The notes under the pieces: generated by a model
Database searches by the model: none
What the model saw: only the letters and a program-made list of their open reading frames with translations
What the model was told of the DNA's origin: nothing
In this document: positions 33,666 through 43,300 of the stretch, in pieces
Numbering within the stretch: the first letter of the stretch is position 1
Layout of the letters: each line of letters opens with the position of its first letter
Made by a program: the position numbers and the translations under genes
NCBI RefSeq assembly: GCF_900156785.1
Contig: NZ_FTOP01000003.1
Span: 62,001-126,000, forward strand
Direction: 5' to 3'
Length of the DNA: 64,000 nucleotides
Origin: Belliella pelovolcani
Lineage (GTDB): Bacteria; Bacteroidota; Bacteroidia; Cytophagales; Cyclobacteriaceae

Positions 33666-34223
33666 ATGAAAGATACTTTAAAAATTTTGCTGGGAGCCTT
33701 TCTGGTCAGCAGCATGATGGCTTGTGGTGGAACTGGTCTAGAATCTACCGCATCAACACCACAAGCTACAGGAAAATCAGTGGGTCAATCTGGTGTTAAA
33801 GATGACGTTTCCAACCCCAATGTTGTGCAAGTCGCGGTAGGGTCAGCTGATCATAGTACCCTTGTTGCAGCCTTGCAAGCAGCAGATTATGTAGATGCTT
33901 TGACCAATGTTGGACCATTTACTGTATTTGCTCCAACTAATGCAGCTTTTGACCAATTGCCAGCTGGAACTTTGGAATCACTAATCAAGCCAGAAAATCA
34001 GAGAAAACTCCGAGATATCCTTGAGTATCATGTACTTTTGGGAGTGTACAAAAAAGGAGATTTTGTAGCTGGAAGAAAAATGGGGACAGCTGATGGAAGA
34101 GCTGTTGAAATCATGGTGAATGAATCAGGAGACGTCTTGATCAATGGAGGTAAAATCCTTGGTACAGTAGAGGCTTCTAATGGGATCATCCATGTGATCG
34201 ACAAAGTATTGGTACCCAATTGA
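33666..34223 (+). CDS. Fasciclin (FAS1) domain lipoprotein
   Basis: This 185-aa protein has a signal MKDTLKILLGAFLVSSMMAC with lipobox Cys20, a low-complexity linker, and one FAS1 domain with NVGPFTVFAPTNAAFDQLPAGT and the C-terminal H2-type ILEYHVLLGVY and NGIIHVIDKVLVPN. FAS1 domains mediate adhesion or ligand binding outside the cell. Its role is unknown. The perfect operator upstream puts it in the same inferred regulon as the NO and anaerobic genes, which is not an expected partner. A terminator follows. Confidence 0.93.
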   Translation: MKDTLKILLGAFLVSSMMACGGTGLESTASTPQATGKSVGQSGVKDDVSNPNVVQVAVGSADHSTLVAALQAADYVDALTNVGPFTVFAPTNAAFDQLPAGTLESLIKPENQRKLRDILEYHVLLGVYKKGDFVAGRKMGTADGRAVEIMVNESGDVLINGGKILGTVEASNGIIHVIDKVLVPN

Positions 34224-34259
34224 AAGACTAAATAGAGGAGTTTAGGTGGTTTATGAAAG

Positions 34260-34286
34260 TCCCAGATAAGTTGTCTGGGATTTTTT
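34260..34286 (+). terminator. Rho-independent terminator after the fasciclin gene
   Basis: TCCCAGA and TCTGGGA form a 7-bp stem around a 7-nt loop, followed by TTTTTT. Confidence 0.85.
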
Positions 34287-34358
34287 ATTGACTTCTCTTA
34301 TCTGATTTAGGGGAGATTTCAAGGAAGTAATCCTTATTTTTGTCAAAATGCGAGAATC

Positions 34359-34760
34359 ATGAGAAAAATTGAACACTTAGGAATTGCTGTTAAAGACCTA
34401 AAGGCTTCCAATGAGCTTTTCAAGAAGTTACTTGGACAATCACATTACAAGGAAGAAGAAGTAGGCGGTGAAGGCGTGATGACCTCATTTTTTCAAGTAG
34501 GAGAAACGAAAATAGAACTTCTAGAAGCCACTAGACCTGATAGCCCTATTGCCAAATATTTAGAAAAAAAATCTGAGGGGATTCATCATATCGCTTTTGA
34601 TGTGGAGGATATACATGCAGAAGTTGAAAGATTGAAGTCTGAGGGTTTTGAAATCCTCAATGAAACGCCCAAAGCAGGCGCAGACAATAAATTAGTTGTA
34701 TTTTTGCATCCCAAATCTACCAATGGTGTTTTGGTGGAATTGTGTCAAGAGAGAAAATAG
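34359..34760 (+). CDS. mce: Methylmalonyl-CoA epimerase
   Basis: This 133-aa protein of the VOC fold has the family blocks IEHLGIAVKDL, KIELLEAT, GIHHIAFDVEDI and GVLVELCQ, which supply the metal-binding His and Glu residues. It interconverts the R and S forms of methylmalonyl-CoA in propionate metabolism. It is followed by thiL after 5 nt. Methylmalonyl-CoA mutase genes are not in the window. Confidence 0.93.
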   Translation: MRKIEHLGIAVKDLKASNELFKKLLGQSHYKEEEVGGEGVMTSFFQVGETKIELLEATRPDSPIAKYLEKKSEGIHHIAFDVEDIHAEVERLKSEGFEILNETPKAGADNKLVVFLHPKSTNGVLVELCQERK

Positions 34761-34765
34761 AGATT

Positions 34766-35797
34766 ATGGAGAATAATAAAAGAACAGAAATAGGGGAGTT
34801 AGGTGAATTTGGCCTAATCGATCATTTGAATAAAAGTGTCAAAATCAAAAATTCATCTACCTTCAAAGGTATTGGAGATGATGCCGCTGTGATTGAGGCA
34901 GGAGATCATGTCAAAGTGGTGACCACAGATTTGCTTTTGGAAGGTGTACATTTTGACCTTTCTTATGCGCCGCTTCAGCATGTGGGGTTCAAAGCAGTAG
35001 CTGTCAATGTCTCAGATGTAGCCGCTATGAATGCTATACCGAAGCAGATTACGGTCAGTATTGCGCTGTCCAATCGTTTTTCAGTAGAGGCAGTAGATGC
35101 GCTTTATGCAGGGATCAATGCAGCCGCAGAGCATTATGGCGTAGATGTAATTGGAGGAGATACTACAGCATCTAGGTCTGGCTTGGTGATTTCTATTACT
35201 GCAATAGGAGAGGCCAAAAAGGAAGAACTTTCTTACAGGTCTGGGGCCAAAGTGAATGATATCATTTGTGCAACAGGAGATTTGGGCGGCGCATTGGTTG
35301 GCTTGCAGATCTTGGAGCGTGAGAAACAGGTATTTATGGCCAATCCTGATATGAAGCCTGATTTGGATAAGTACACGTATGTGACTGGTAGACAACTCAA
35401 GCCTGACGCAAGGATGGATATCATCCATGAGCTGAGAGAATTGGGTGTTGTACCTACCAGTATGATAGATATTTCGGATGGCTTGGCTTCTGAGTTATTT
35501 CATATCTGTAAGGCGTCTAACTTGGGCGTGACTATCTATGAAGATAAGCTTCCTATCGATAAGCAGACTTTTGATACCGCAGTAGAACTGAATATGGATC
35601 CGATCACTTGTGTGCTCAATGGGGGAGAGGATTATGAATTGCTATTTACGATAGATCAAAAGGACTTTAAGAAGCTGGAGAAGCATGCAGACATTCACTT
35701 CATCGGCCATACCACCAAGCCGGAAGATGGTAAAAACCTAGTTACCAAAAGTGGGACTGTGGTAGAATTAAAGGCTCAAGGCTGGAAGCATTTCTGA
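34766..35797 (+). CDS. thiL: Thiamine-monophosphate kinase
   Basis: The product is 343 aa from ATG 34766 (MENNKRTEIGELGEFGLID). A GTG at 34742 inside mce is less likely. Motifs are GIGDDAAVIEAG, TTDLLLEGVHFD, VNVSDVAAMNA, GGDTTAS and MIDISDGLASELFHI. It phosphorylates thiamine monophosphate to the active diphosphate. It is followed at once by an exceptionally long terminator hairpin. Confidence 0.95.
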   Translation: MENNKRTEIGELGEFGLIDHLNKSVKIKNSSTFKGIGDDAAVIEAGDHVKVVTTDLLLEGVHFDLSYAPLQHVGFKAVAVNVSDVAAMNAIPKQITVSIALSNRFSVEAVDALYAGINAAAEHYGVDVIGGDTTASRSGLVISITAIGEAKKEELSYRSGAKVNDIICATGDLGGALVGLQILEREKQVFMANPDMKPDLDKYTYVTGRQLKPDARMDIIHELRELGVVPTSMIDISDGLASELFHICKASNLGVTIYEDKLPIDKQTFDTAVELNMDPITCVLNGGEDYELLFTIDQKDFKKLEKHADIHFIGHTTKPEDGKNLVTKSGTVVELKAQGWKHF

Positions 35798-35848
35798 TAT
35801 TTTCACTAGAAGAGGGGAGCGAAATGCTCCCCTCTTCTAGTGAAAATA
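35798..35848 (+). terminator. 23-bp perfect-stem terminator after thiL
   Basis: The arms 35798-35820 and 35826-35848 pair without mismatch around the loop GAAAT; the right arm ends GTGAAAATA. The stem begins directly after the thiL stop. It is long for a terminator, and the same stem contains a GTG that an ORF finder would use as a start for the next gene. Confidence 0.85.
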
Positions 35849-35890
35849 GTTGTTGTTATGTATATTTATAAAGAATCAACTTTTAACTCT

Positions 35891-36595
35891 ATGAAAGATT
35901 TTTTGAGTGGGTCGAAGTTTTATCCGTTGGAGATTGTGATTGATGATAGGGAGCCTGATGCGATGCTTGAGTATCTGCTTTTTTACAAAAACATCATTGT
36001 AAGGAAAGAACGGTTGCTTGTAGGGGATTATCTTCTAGATTCGGAATTAATTGTTGAGAGAAAAACCCCTTCAGATTTTAGTGCTTCTATTAAAGATGGA
36101 AGATTTTTTAAGCAGGCTGGTAAGTTGGCGAATTCAAAAGTACCTGCTTGTCTGATTTTGGAAGGTCGAAAAAGAGAATACAAGAATTTAGGTTTTAGCA
36201 AAAATGCAGTTCAAGCAATTTTAATGTCTGTATCCTTGATTTTCAAAATCCCTATTTTAAGAGCTAAGACTCAGAAAGACACTGTTTCAATCATGCTACA
36301 ATCTTTTAAACAGCTCACTAAAGATAAATTGGCTGATTATAAATTTCACCCAAGGCTAAAGCCTAAATTCAAAAGTCAGCAATCTGATAAATATTTGAAG
36401 CAAAAAATCCACATCCTTGAAGGATTTCCAGGTATAGGAGCTGACCGCGCTGAACTATTGCTGAATCACTTCGGGAATCTTCAAAATATATTCAATGCCC
36501 CAGAATCAGAACTGTCGAAAGTGGTGGGAATAGGCAAATCTACTATTGAGAGGATGAAATTGATTTTGAATGAAGGGAATTTTAATAATGCTTAA
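35891..36595 (+). CDS. ERCC4-type (XPF/Mus81-like) nuclease with helix-hairpin-helix domain
   Basis: The product is 234 aa from ATG 35891 (MKDFLSGSKFYPLEIVIDDRE). Earlier in-frame starts (35858; a GTG at 35840 inside the terminator stem) seem less likely. The nuclease core has DDRE (18-21), VGDY (44-47) and ERKTPSDF (56-63), the GDxxxERKxxxD catalytic pattern of XPF-family enzymes. A C-terminal HhH pair follows (LEGFPGIGADRAELLL and VVGIGKSTIERM, about 173-220). The layout matches the minimal archaeal XPF form that cuts branched DNA. In bacteria it is uncommon but known. No helicase is fused. Confidence 0.88.
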   Translation: MKDFLSGSKFYPLEIVIDDREPDAMLEYLLFYKNIIVRKERLLVGDYLLDSELIVERKTPSDFSASIKDGRFFKQAGKLANSKVPACLILEGRKREYKNLGFSKNAVQAILMSVSLIFKIPILRAKTQKDTVSIMLQSFKQLTKDKLADYKFHPRLKPKFKSQQSDKYLKQKIHILEGFPGIGADRAELLLNHFGNLQNIFNAPESELSKVVGIGKSTIERMKLILNEGNFNNA

Positions 36596-36731
36596 ATACC
36601 TCACTCTAAACCAATTATATTACTTCTAACACCTTTAAGCCTCCAATACCGATAAACAGTCTTAACAAATTCCCTAATCTCCCAATCTCCCTAACACACC
36701 TTTGCAACTTCGCATGCTTTGCGAGCTCTAG

Positions 36732-37109
36732 CTACTCCTCAGGAAATGGCACGTACACAAAACTCGTAAACTCCTTGTCCATCACAAATAGACAGCAGAA
36801 TTCATCTGGGTTTTTGTAGTTTTTCTCAAATTCCTCCAATAAGTCCTCGGCTATCAATTTCCTTTGGATAAATTCATCCACATAAGTGATGTAATAATTC
36901 CAGTCTAAGTTCTTTTCTTCTCGTCCAAGAAGCAATTGACCTATGGGCTGCTCTTCTTTGGAAATCGGGAAGATGGGGTATTTGGAAAATTTCCTACTCC
37001 TTACTTGGTAAGAAGCTTCTTTGAGTATCTCTGATACCTTGATGAAGTCTTTGGTAATTGTTCCAAGGTATTTACCGTTGAGTTCTGGATCGTTGAAGTC
37101 TGATATCAT
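36732..37109 (-). CDS. Conserved hypothetical protein
   Basis: This 125-aa soluble, acidic protein has no signal or membrane segment. I do not recognise a named domain. Features are KFSKYPIFPISKEEQPIGQLLLGR, quoted here as a block near 39-62, aromatic residues in DWNYYITYVDEFIQRKLI and a C-terminal FCCLFVMDKEFTSFVYVPFP. It overlaps the rlmD stop by 4 nt, so the two are translationally coupled, possibly part of the same operon. Probably real because of the coupling and the normal codon use. Confidence 0.7.
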   Translation of the reverse strand: MISDFNDPELNGKYLGTITKDFIKVSEILKEASYQVRSRKFSKYPIFPISKEEQPIGQLLLGREEKNLDWNYYITYVDEFIQRKLIAEDLLEEFEKNYKNPDEFCCLFVMDKEFTSFVYVPFPEE

Positions 37110-38512
37110 GATTTCAAAGTTAGAAGTACTACATTTTCTACGTGGTAGGTCTGTGGGAACATATCCACAGGCTGGATTTTATCTACTGAATATTTATCAG
37201 CCAGCAAAGCCACATCGCGAGCTTGTGTAGCAGGATTACAGCTGACATAGACGATTTTTGGTGCTGCTAGTTTGAGGAGCATATTGACCACATCTTCATG
37301 CATACCTGCGCGTGGCGGATCAGTGATGATGACATCAGGACGAGCATGTTGTGCAATAAATTCATCATTGAGCATGTCTTTCATATCTCCAGCATAGAAT
37401 AGCGTGTTCTCTAGTCCATTGACTGCAGAATTGAGCTTGGCATCTACGATTGCTGCTTCTACATACTCTATACCGATCACTTGTTTGGCTTGTTTGGCCA
37501 CGAAGTTGGCGATGGTTCCTGTGCCCGTGTACAAGTCATACACTACTTCATCACCTTGTAGCGCAGCAAATTCCCTGGTGACTTTATACAATTCGTAGGC
37601 TTGGTCAGAATTGGTTTGGTAAAATGATTTGGGACCGATTCTGAATTTTAAGCCTTCCATTTCTTCTTCGATGTAGGCTTTTCCAGCAAAAGTAACTACT
37701 TCCAAATCATGGAAAGTTTCATTTTTCTTTAAATTGATAATGTACAGTAGAGATGTGATTTGCGGGAATTTTTCATGGAGAAAATTCATCACCAGTTCAA
37801 TCTCATCCTGATTATCTCCGCCAAACTGTACGATGACCATGCTTTCGCCAGTACTTGTGGTTCTGATGATCAAGTTTCTAAGTAAGCCAACTTGGTTTCT
37901 GATATCATAAAATGTAAGTGAATTGCTTAATGCAAAATCTCTCAATTCATTTCTGACATCATTTGAAATGTCCCCTTGGAGGTAGCAATGCTCGATATCT
38001 ACAATCTTATCAAACATCTTTGGGATATGAAAACCAAGCGCATTTCTTTCAAAGTCTGCTCCCGAGTCTATTTCTTCTCTGGTGAGCCATCTATTGTTTG
38101 AAAAAGTAAAGTCAAGCTTATTTCTATAATACTGTGTCTGTGCTGACCCTAGTATGGGCAAGACCTCAGGAATATCCACTTTGGCAATTCTCGTAAACTG
38201 GTCCACGACCTGTTGCCTTTTGTATGTTTTCTGTAAGTCGTAATTGATATGTTGCCACTTGCAGCCACCACAAGTGCCGAAGTGGGCGCAAAATGGCGCT
38301 ATTCTGTCTTTGGAGTATTCATGAAAACGAATCGCTTCACCTTCCATAAAGGAACTTTTACCTCTGGTGATCCTCACATCCACCACATCTCCCGGTGCCA
38401 CACCCTGCACAAATACCACTTTACCTTCATGATGTCCTACGCACTTCCCTTCCGTAGCGATTCTTTCTATAGTCAGGTTTGTGATAACCTTGTTTTTCAT
38501 TTTTCTCGACAT
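37106..38512 (-). CDS. rlmD: 23S rRNA (uracil-5-)-methyltransferase, RlmD/RumA family
   Basis: The product is 468 aa from ATG 38512; a start at 38500 (MKNKVITNLTIE) would give 464 aa. A TRAM domain (about 5-65) is followed by an Fe-S site CAHFGTCGGCKWQH, the SAM site VYDLYTGTGTIANFVAKQAKQ, and the catalytic ITDPPRAGMH and VSCNPATQARD. It methylates a uridine in 23S rRNA (or tRNA; the family is not always easy to split). The -7 box at 38518-38525 lies only 5 nt before the ATG at 38512, so the mRNA may be nearly leaderless or start at 38500. Confidence 0.92.
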   Translation of the reverse strand: MSRKMKNKVITNLTIERIATEGKCVGHHEGKVVFVQGVAPGDVVDVRITRGKSSFMEGEAIRFHEYSKDRIAPFCAHFGTCGGCKWQHINYDLQKTYKRQQVVDQFTRIAKVDIPEVLPILGSAQTQYYRNKLDFTFSNNRWLTREEIDSGADFERNALGFHIPKMFDKIVDIEHCYLQGDISNDVRNELRDFALSNSLTFYDIRNQVGLLRNLIIRTTSTGESMVIVQFGGDNQDEIELVMNFLHEKFPQITSLLYIINLKKNETFHDLEVVTFAGKAYIEEEMEGLKFRIGPKSFYQTNSDQAYELYKVTREFAALQGDEVVYDLYTGTGTIANFVAKQAKQVIGIEYVEAAIVDAKLNSAVNGLENTLFYAGDMKDMLNDEFIAQHARPDVIITDPPRAGMHEDVVNMLLKLAAPKIVYVSCNPATQARDVALLADKYSVDKIQPVDMFPQTYHVENVVLLTLKS

Positions 38513-38517
38513 GGGCG

Positions 38518-38525
38518 CAAAATTA
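38518..38525 (-). promoter_or_regulatory. -7 promoter box for rlmD
   Basis: Minus-strand TAATTTTG fits TAnnTTTG. No clear -33 TTTG is found at the usual spacing, so the call is tentative. Its closeness to the start codon matters for choosing the start. Confidence 0.45.
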
Positions 38526-38613
38526 AACAAAAATGTCAATGTAATTGGGTATAATTGAAATATGCATTACCTTTTTAAGTAGGTGAGAATTGAAATTTAG
38601 GTTTTATAAAAGG

Positions 38614-38733
38614 ATGATTGTAAAGTTGATTTCTGATTATGGTCAAAGAGAAAAAATCATCTCTAGGAACGCTGAATTAGCTGACGTAATTGAGCTTATT
38701 GATATAGAAATAGTATTGAAGCTAAAAGATTAA
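38614..38733 (+). CDS. Possible 39-aa small ORF
   Basis: An ATG opens 39 codons (MIVKLISDYGQREKIISRNA then ELADVIELIDIEIVLKLKD) between rlmD and a convergent gene. Codon use is protein-like, with alternating polar and hydrophobic residues, but no family is recognised and there is no clear promoter. It may be a remnant of a larger gene or chance. Confidence 0.25.
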   Translation: MIVKLISDYGQREKIISRNAELADVIELIDIEIVLKLKD

Positions 38734-39329
38734 AAGATTCTCTTGATCAAAATCAGCCCACTCGACAAAACCACAAAAAGTAATAATACACCAAGAGAAT
38801 TGATCGCTGTCTGCCCGTATCCTATTTCGGCAACATTCACAAAAGGATAAGGGTAAAATCCAGAAAAATGTCCTCTGATCATGATGTAAACCAAATAGAC
38901 TGCAGGATAGGTAAGCCATGCAGGTAAGAGCTGCCAAGTCAGTTGATTTTTCTTTTCATAAAGATACCAATACACCAGCGTCAAGACAGGAATCACAGTA
39001 TGTAATAATTCATCAGTGATTTTTTGCAATCCCTCAGGATTCCAAATACTTCTGAGTGCTACTTGATATACTATCCCTACTACAAGAATATAAACTGTGA
39101 TGGCGCTCAAACTTCCCTTTCTGTTGAAAAATGAGATTTTGTCATTAGTTGTGGTTTGAGCAGTGAAATAGCTAGCGACGAGTGTGTTAGTCAAAATAGT
39201 AAAATAGCTAAAAAACCTGACCAAAGCTTCAGGTACTGGAGTCGCTCTATTTTGTAAAGCCAAATATAGCTGAGACAACACTGCAAACCAGCCAATAAGC
39301 GCAAATAGGATTGATAGGTTTTTTTTCAT
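38730..39329 (-). CDS. Pr6Pr-family membrane protein
   Basis: This 199-aa protein has about six membrane helices. FFSYFTILTNTLVASYF, LHTVIPVLTLVYWYLYE, PAWLTYPAVYLVYIMIRGH and YPYPFVNVAEIGYGQTAINSL follow the pattern of the Pr6Pr family, a group of six-helix proteins of unknown function common in bacteria. It is a single gene, convergent with the small ORF. No signal of function can be read from the neighbours. Confidence 0.85.
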   Translation of the reverse strand: MKKNLSILFALIGWFAVLSQLYLALQNRATPVPEALVRFFSYFTILTNTLVASYFTAQTTTNDKISFFNRKGSLSAITVYILVVGIVYQVALRSIWNPEGLQKITDELLHTVIPVLTLVYWYLYEKKNQLTWQLLPAWLTYPAVYLVYIMIRGHFSGFYPYPFVNVAEIGYGQTAINSLGVLLLFVVLSSGLILIKRIF

Positions 39330-39490
39330 GACCTGTAATTTAAATAAAATATCGATTGAACTCTTTTAGATCATGTGGAATTATGATTTATTTGGTGAAA
39401 TGTTGTAACTTGAATTCATGCAATTACCTAATCGCTTTGCCTTTTCACTGCCATTTCTAATTTTTATCTTTGGGCTCAAAATAAGGGAAA

Positions 39491-40303
39491 ATGAAATTTA
39501 AGGATAAAGTAGTCATCATCACCGGCGCAACTTCTGGAATTGGAGAGGCTTGTGCAGCAGCATTTGGACATGAAGGCGCCAAGGTGGTGATCACTGGGAG
39601 AAGTCAAGTGAAGTTGGACAATACCTTGTCAAAATTGCAAGGAGCAGGTATAACTTGTCATGGTGTTTTGGCCGATGCGGCATCTGAAGAAGCTAATCAA
39701 AAAATGGCTGAAGAAGCTATACAGAAATATGGTAAAATTGATGTCCTGATCAATAATGCGGGGATATCCATGCGTGCACTTTTCCAAGATTTAGATTTGA
39801 AAGTATTCAAGCAAGTCATAGACGTGAACCTTTGGGGGACGGTATATGCGACCAAGTATTGCTTGGAGCAAATCACTGCCAATCAAGGAAGCATCGTAGC
39901 CATTTCTTCAATCAATGGTTATAGAGGGACTCCTGCAAGAACTGCCTATACAGCGAGTAAATTTGCAATGAATGGTTTCATGGAGTCACTCCGGACGGAG
40001 TTGCTTAAGAAAAATGTCCATGTTCTATTGGCCTGTCCTGGATTCACTGCATCCAATATTCGCAATAATGCACTTCAAGCTGATGGCAAACCTCAAGGCG
40101 CATCACCAAGGGATGAAGGCGAAATGATGACAGCAGAAGAAGTGGCTTTGGAGATTGTGAAGGCTACATATAAACGAAAAAGGGAAATCGTATTGACAGG
40201 GCAAGGAAAATTGGCGGTATTTTTGAATAAATGGATTCCGGGCATCATGGACAAAGTCGTCTACAATGAAATGGCCAAAGAAAAAGATTCTCCATTCAAA
40301 TAA
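39491..40303 (+). CDS. SDR-family oxidoreductase
   Basis: This 270-aa classical short-chain dehydrogenase has the cofactor motif TGATSGIG (11-18), NNAG (88-91) and the catalytic Ser140, Tyr153, Lys157 (SSINGYRG, AYTASKF). It resembles the DHRS7/SDR7-type enzymes (GTPARTAYTASKFAMNGFMESLRTE, cited as the block 147-171). The substrate is unknown. It is followed by the SF1 helicase gene after 5 nt, probably an operon by position only. Confidence 0.93.
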   Translation: MKFKDKVVIITGATSGIGEACAAAFGHEGAKVVITGRSQVKLDNTLSKLQGAGITCHGVLADAASEEANQKMAEEAIQKYGKIDVLINNAGISMRALFQDLDLKVFKQVIDVNLWGTVYATKYCLEQITANQGSIVAISSINGYRGTPARTAYTASKFAMNGFMESLRTELLKKNVHVLLACPGFTASNIRNNALQADGKPQGASPRDEGEMMTAEEVALEIVKATYKRKREIVLTGQGKLAVFLNKWIPGIMDKVVYNEMAKEKDSPFK

Positions 40304-40308
40304 ACTGT

Positions 40309-43300
40309 ATGCTTAAAGAGACTTTTCAGATCTATCTCAATCGCTTGACCGATTTATCTTCTAGAAATCGATCACTTTACTTGCCAAAGCTTCATATTTC
40401 GCAAATGATGGATCTGAAAACTTTAGATTTTTTCAATCATCATCCAGCTTTTGATTATATCAAAATGATGATCGAGGGAAAGAAAAGCTTCCCACTGATC
40501 CCAATATCAGATCCCCGAGATCAGCATGTCAACAAAGCCTCCAAAGACCTCAACAGGATTATCCATCAAGTGCAGCTCACAGAAGAAGAGACTGGTGAGA
40601 AGAGTTTATACCTGGCTTATCCTTTTGTAGAGGGTAAATTGCTCAATGGCCAAGTGGTCAGATGCCCCTTGATTTTTTTTCCTATCAAGCTCACCAAAGA
40701 ACACGGCAGCTGGATGATCCAAAAAGATCAAGAAGATCAGGCTGTATTCAATAAAACTTTCCTTTTGGCTTATGAAAGAGCATATGGTAAAGCTCCAATT
40801 GGCGAAGATGATCTTGTATTGGAGGGGTATCCTGATGATGCGAAGGCCTTCCGTACGGCATTGTATGAAGTGCTCAAGGATAATTTTTCGATCAATTTCA
40901 ATCAACAATTGTATGAAGATAAGTTAGAGATCTTTCCTGATTCAGCGAAAAGCGTTGATGAAGCTAATTTAAAAACTGGAGAGCTCAAATTGATGCCATA
41001 TGCAGTATTAGGGCAGTTTTCTCAAAAAACTAGCTTTCTGATGGAAGATTATTCCGAGCTGCTAAAGCAAAATGAGTATAATAATCTGGAAGCGTTGTTT
41101 TCCACTTATTTCGCTCCAGAAGATGATATACAGATCCCAAGAGAAGATCAGCTTTATCATGTTTTTCCACTTGATGCCAGTCAGGAAGAAGTAGTCAAGG
41201 CAGTCAGAGCTGGTAACTCCTGTGTAGTAGAAGGCCCACCTGGAACAGGGAAGTCACAGTTGATCAGTAATCTAGCAGTTGATTACATTGCAAGGGGCAA
41301 AAAGGTCTTGGTAGTTTCTCAAAAAAGGGCTGCACTGGATGTTGTTTTTAGGAGACTAGAAGAAAAGGGTTTCGGCTCATTTTTGGCATTGGTTCATGAC
41401 TTCAGAGCAGATAGAAAGTCACTTTTTGAAAAGATTAAAGCACAGATTGAATCTGTTGAGCAGTATCAAGACTTGAATAGAAGCATCAATGCCATTCAAT
41501 TGGAACGCGAGTTTACTCAACTATCTAGGACCATAGAAATGCACCTAGAGTATCTTGATGAATTTAAGAAAAGCCTTTTCAATACTGAAGAATGTGGTAT
41601 ACCAATCAAGCAGCTTTACATGACCTCTAGGTTGGGAGAAGAGACTTTAGACTTGACTCAGTATTACAAAAAATTCCACTGGGATCGAATAGGGGAGTTT
41701 TTAAGAAACTTTAAATCCTATGAAGTTTATTATCGCAAATATCAACACGCGAAGTCGTTTTGGTTACATAGAGTTGATTTTAGTGGTTTTGGCTCAGCAG
41801 CGGCCCAGCGAATCAAAGAGACTTTGGCCGAAATAGATGATTTAAAGACTAGATTCAATAAGGCATTTGGAGATATTACAGGGTTTGATTCTACTTATTT
41901 ATTTTCACTGTATGACCAACGAGAAAAGATACAGATCTTGAAGCATTTTCTCCATAGGGAGGACAGTCAAAAAGCTTTTGATCAAATCAAGGATGTTCCG
42001 ATTGAATCTTTCGACCTGCTATGGTTAGAAAATAAAGTGGATACAGTCAAGACCCTACTTTCTCAAGAAGGAGTAGTCTGGACCGTGCCCGACGGACAAA
42101 TCCAAGAGCATTTAAGCCTGGCTTTGGATTATACACAGTCCAAAACATCTGTTTTCGGGAAAATCAATTTATTTTTCAATCATAAGAAGTTCGGTTCATT
42201 GAAGAATTTGCTTGAAGCGGAAGGTTTAAATGCCACCCCACATGACTTAGATTTATTAATCAAAAAACTTGAAAATAGACTCAACCTCAATCATCAATAC
42301 ACCTTATTGGATGGGAAACCTTGGCTGAATATGCCCGCCAAGCCATTCAATTTTGTCGTTTTTAACCATTTTACATCTAGCTTACTCGAAGCGATCAAGG
42401 CAAGATTTACCTTAGAAGAGTTCGATGGTATTATTGATTTGATAGAGGATCAAATCCCAACCGCTAAGACACTACTCTCTTTGGTGGAGCAGTTGGAGTC
42501 ATTTACAGAGGAAATTGAATCTAAGCTGAAGACTTGGTCTATTTACCTCAGTAAAATTCAGATCCAGCACCTGATTTCCCATGCACCAGGAGAGAGTTTT
42601 TTGGAGCAGAAGGAACAGATTCCTTTCGTTTTTGATGAATTGCTAGCCTTTGACACCCTCAGGGCTAAATTACCATCTGAAGATAAAGTTGTGATGGAAA
42701 AACTTCTTGATGACTTCCCTGAAGAAGATTTTGAGCAATTGAGTTATCATTTTTTGGTTGCATTGAGTAATGCTTGGATAGATCATATTGAATCCAAATA
42801 CCCCGTTCTGAAAGAAATTATAACGCCAAAATTTCAATTCGTACAAGAAGAACTCCTGCAGGCTATAGAAGATAAGTGGAAGATTTCTCAGTACATTTCC
42901 GAGCTAAGAGTTAGAGAGCAGACATTCAAAAACCTTGAATATAACAGGTTGAATAATCTGGTAACTTACAAAGAATTGCTGCACCAGGTGAGTAAAAAAA
43001 GAAGACTTTGGCCTTTGAAAAAATTGATAGCAAGTTTTGAAGAAGAATTGTTTAAACTTATTCCTTGTTGGTTGGCATCTCCAGAGACTGTTTCGGCTTT
43101 ATTTCCTATGAAGCAGGAATTTGATTTGGTGATTTTCGACGAAGCATCACAATGCTATGTAGAAAAAGGTGTCCCAACGATGCTAAGGGCTAAGCAAGTA
43201 GTCATTGCGGGTGATTCGCAGCAATTGCAGCCCTATGACTTATATCAGATCAAGTTAGAAACTGATGAGGAGGGACTGGAGGTAGAGACAGAGTCACTGT

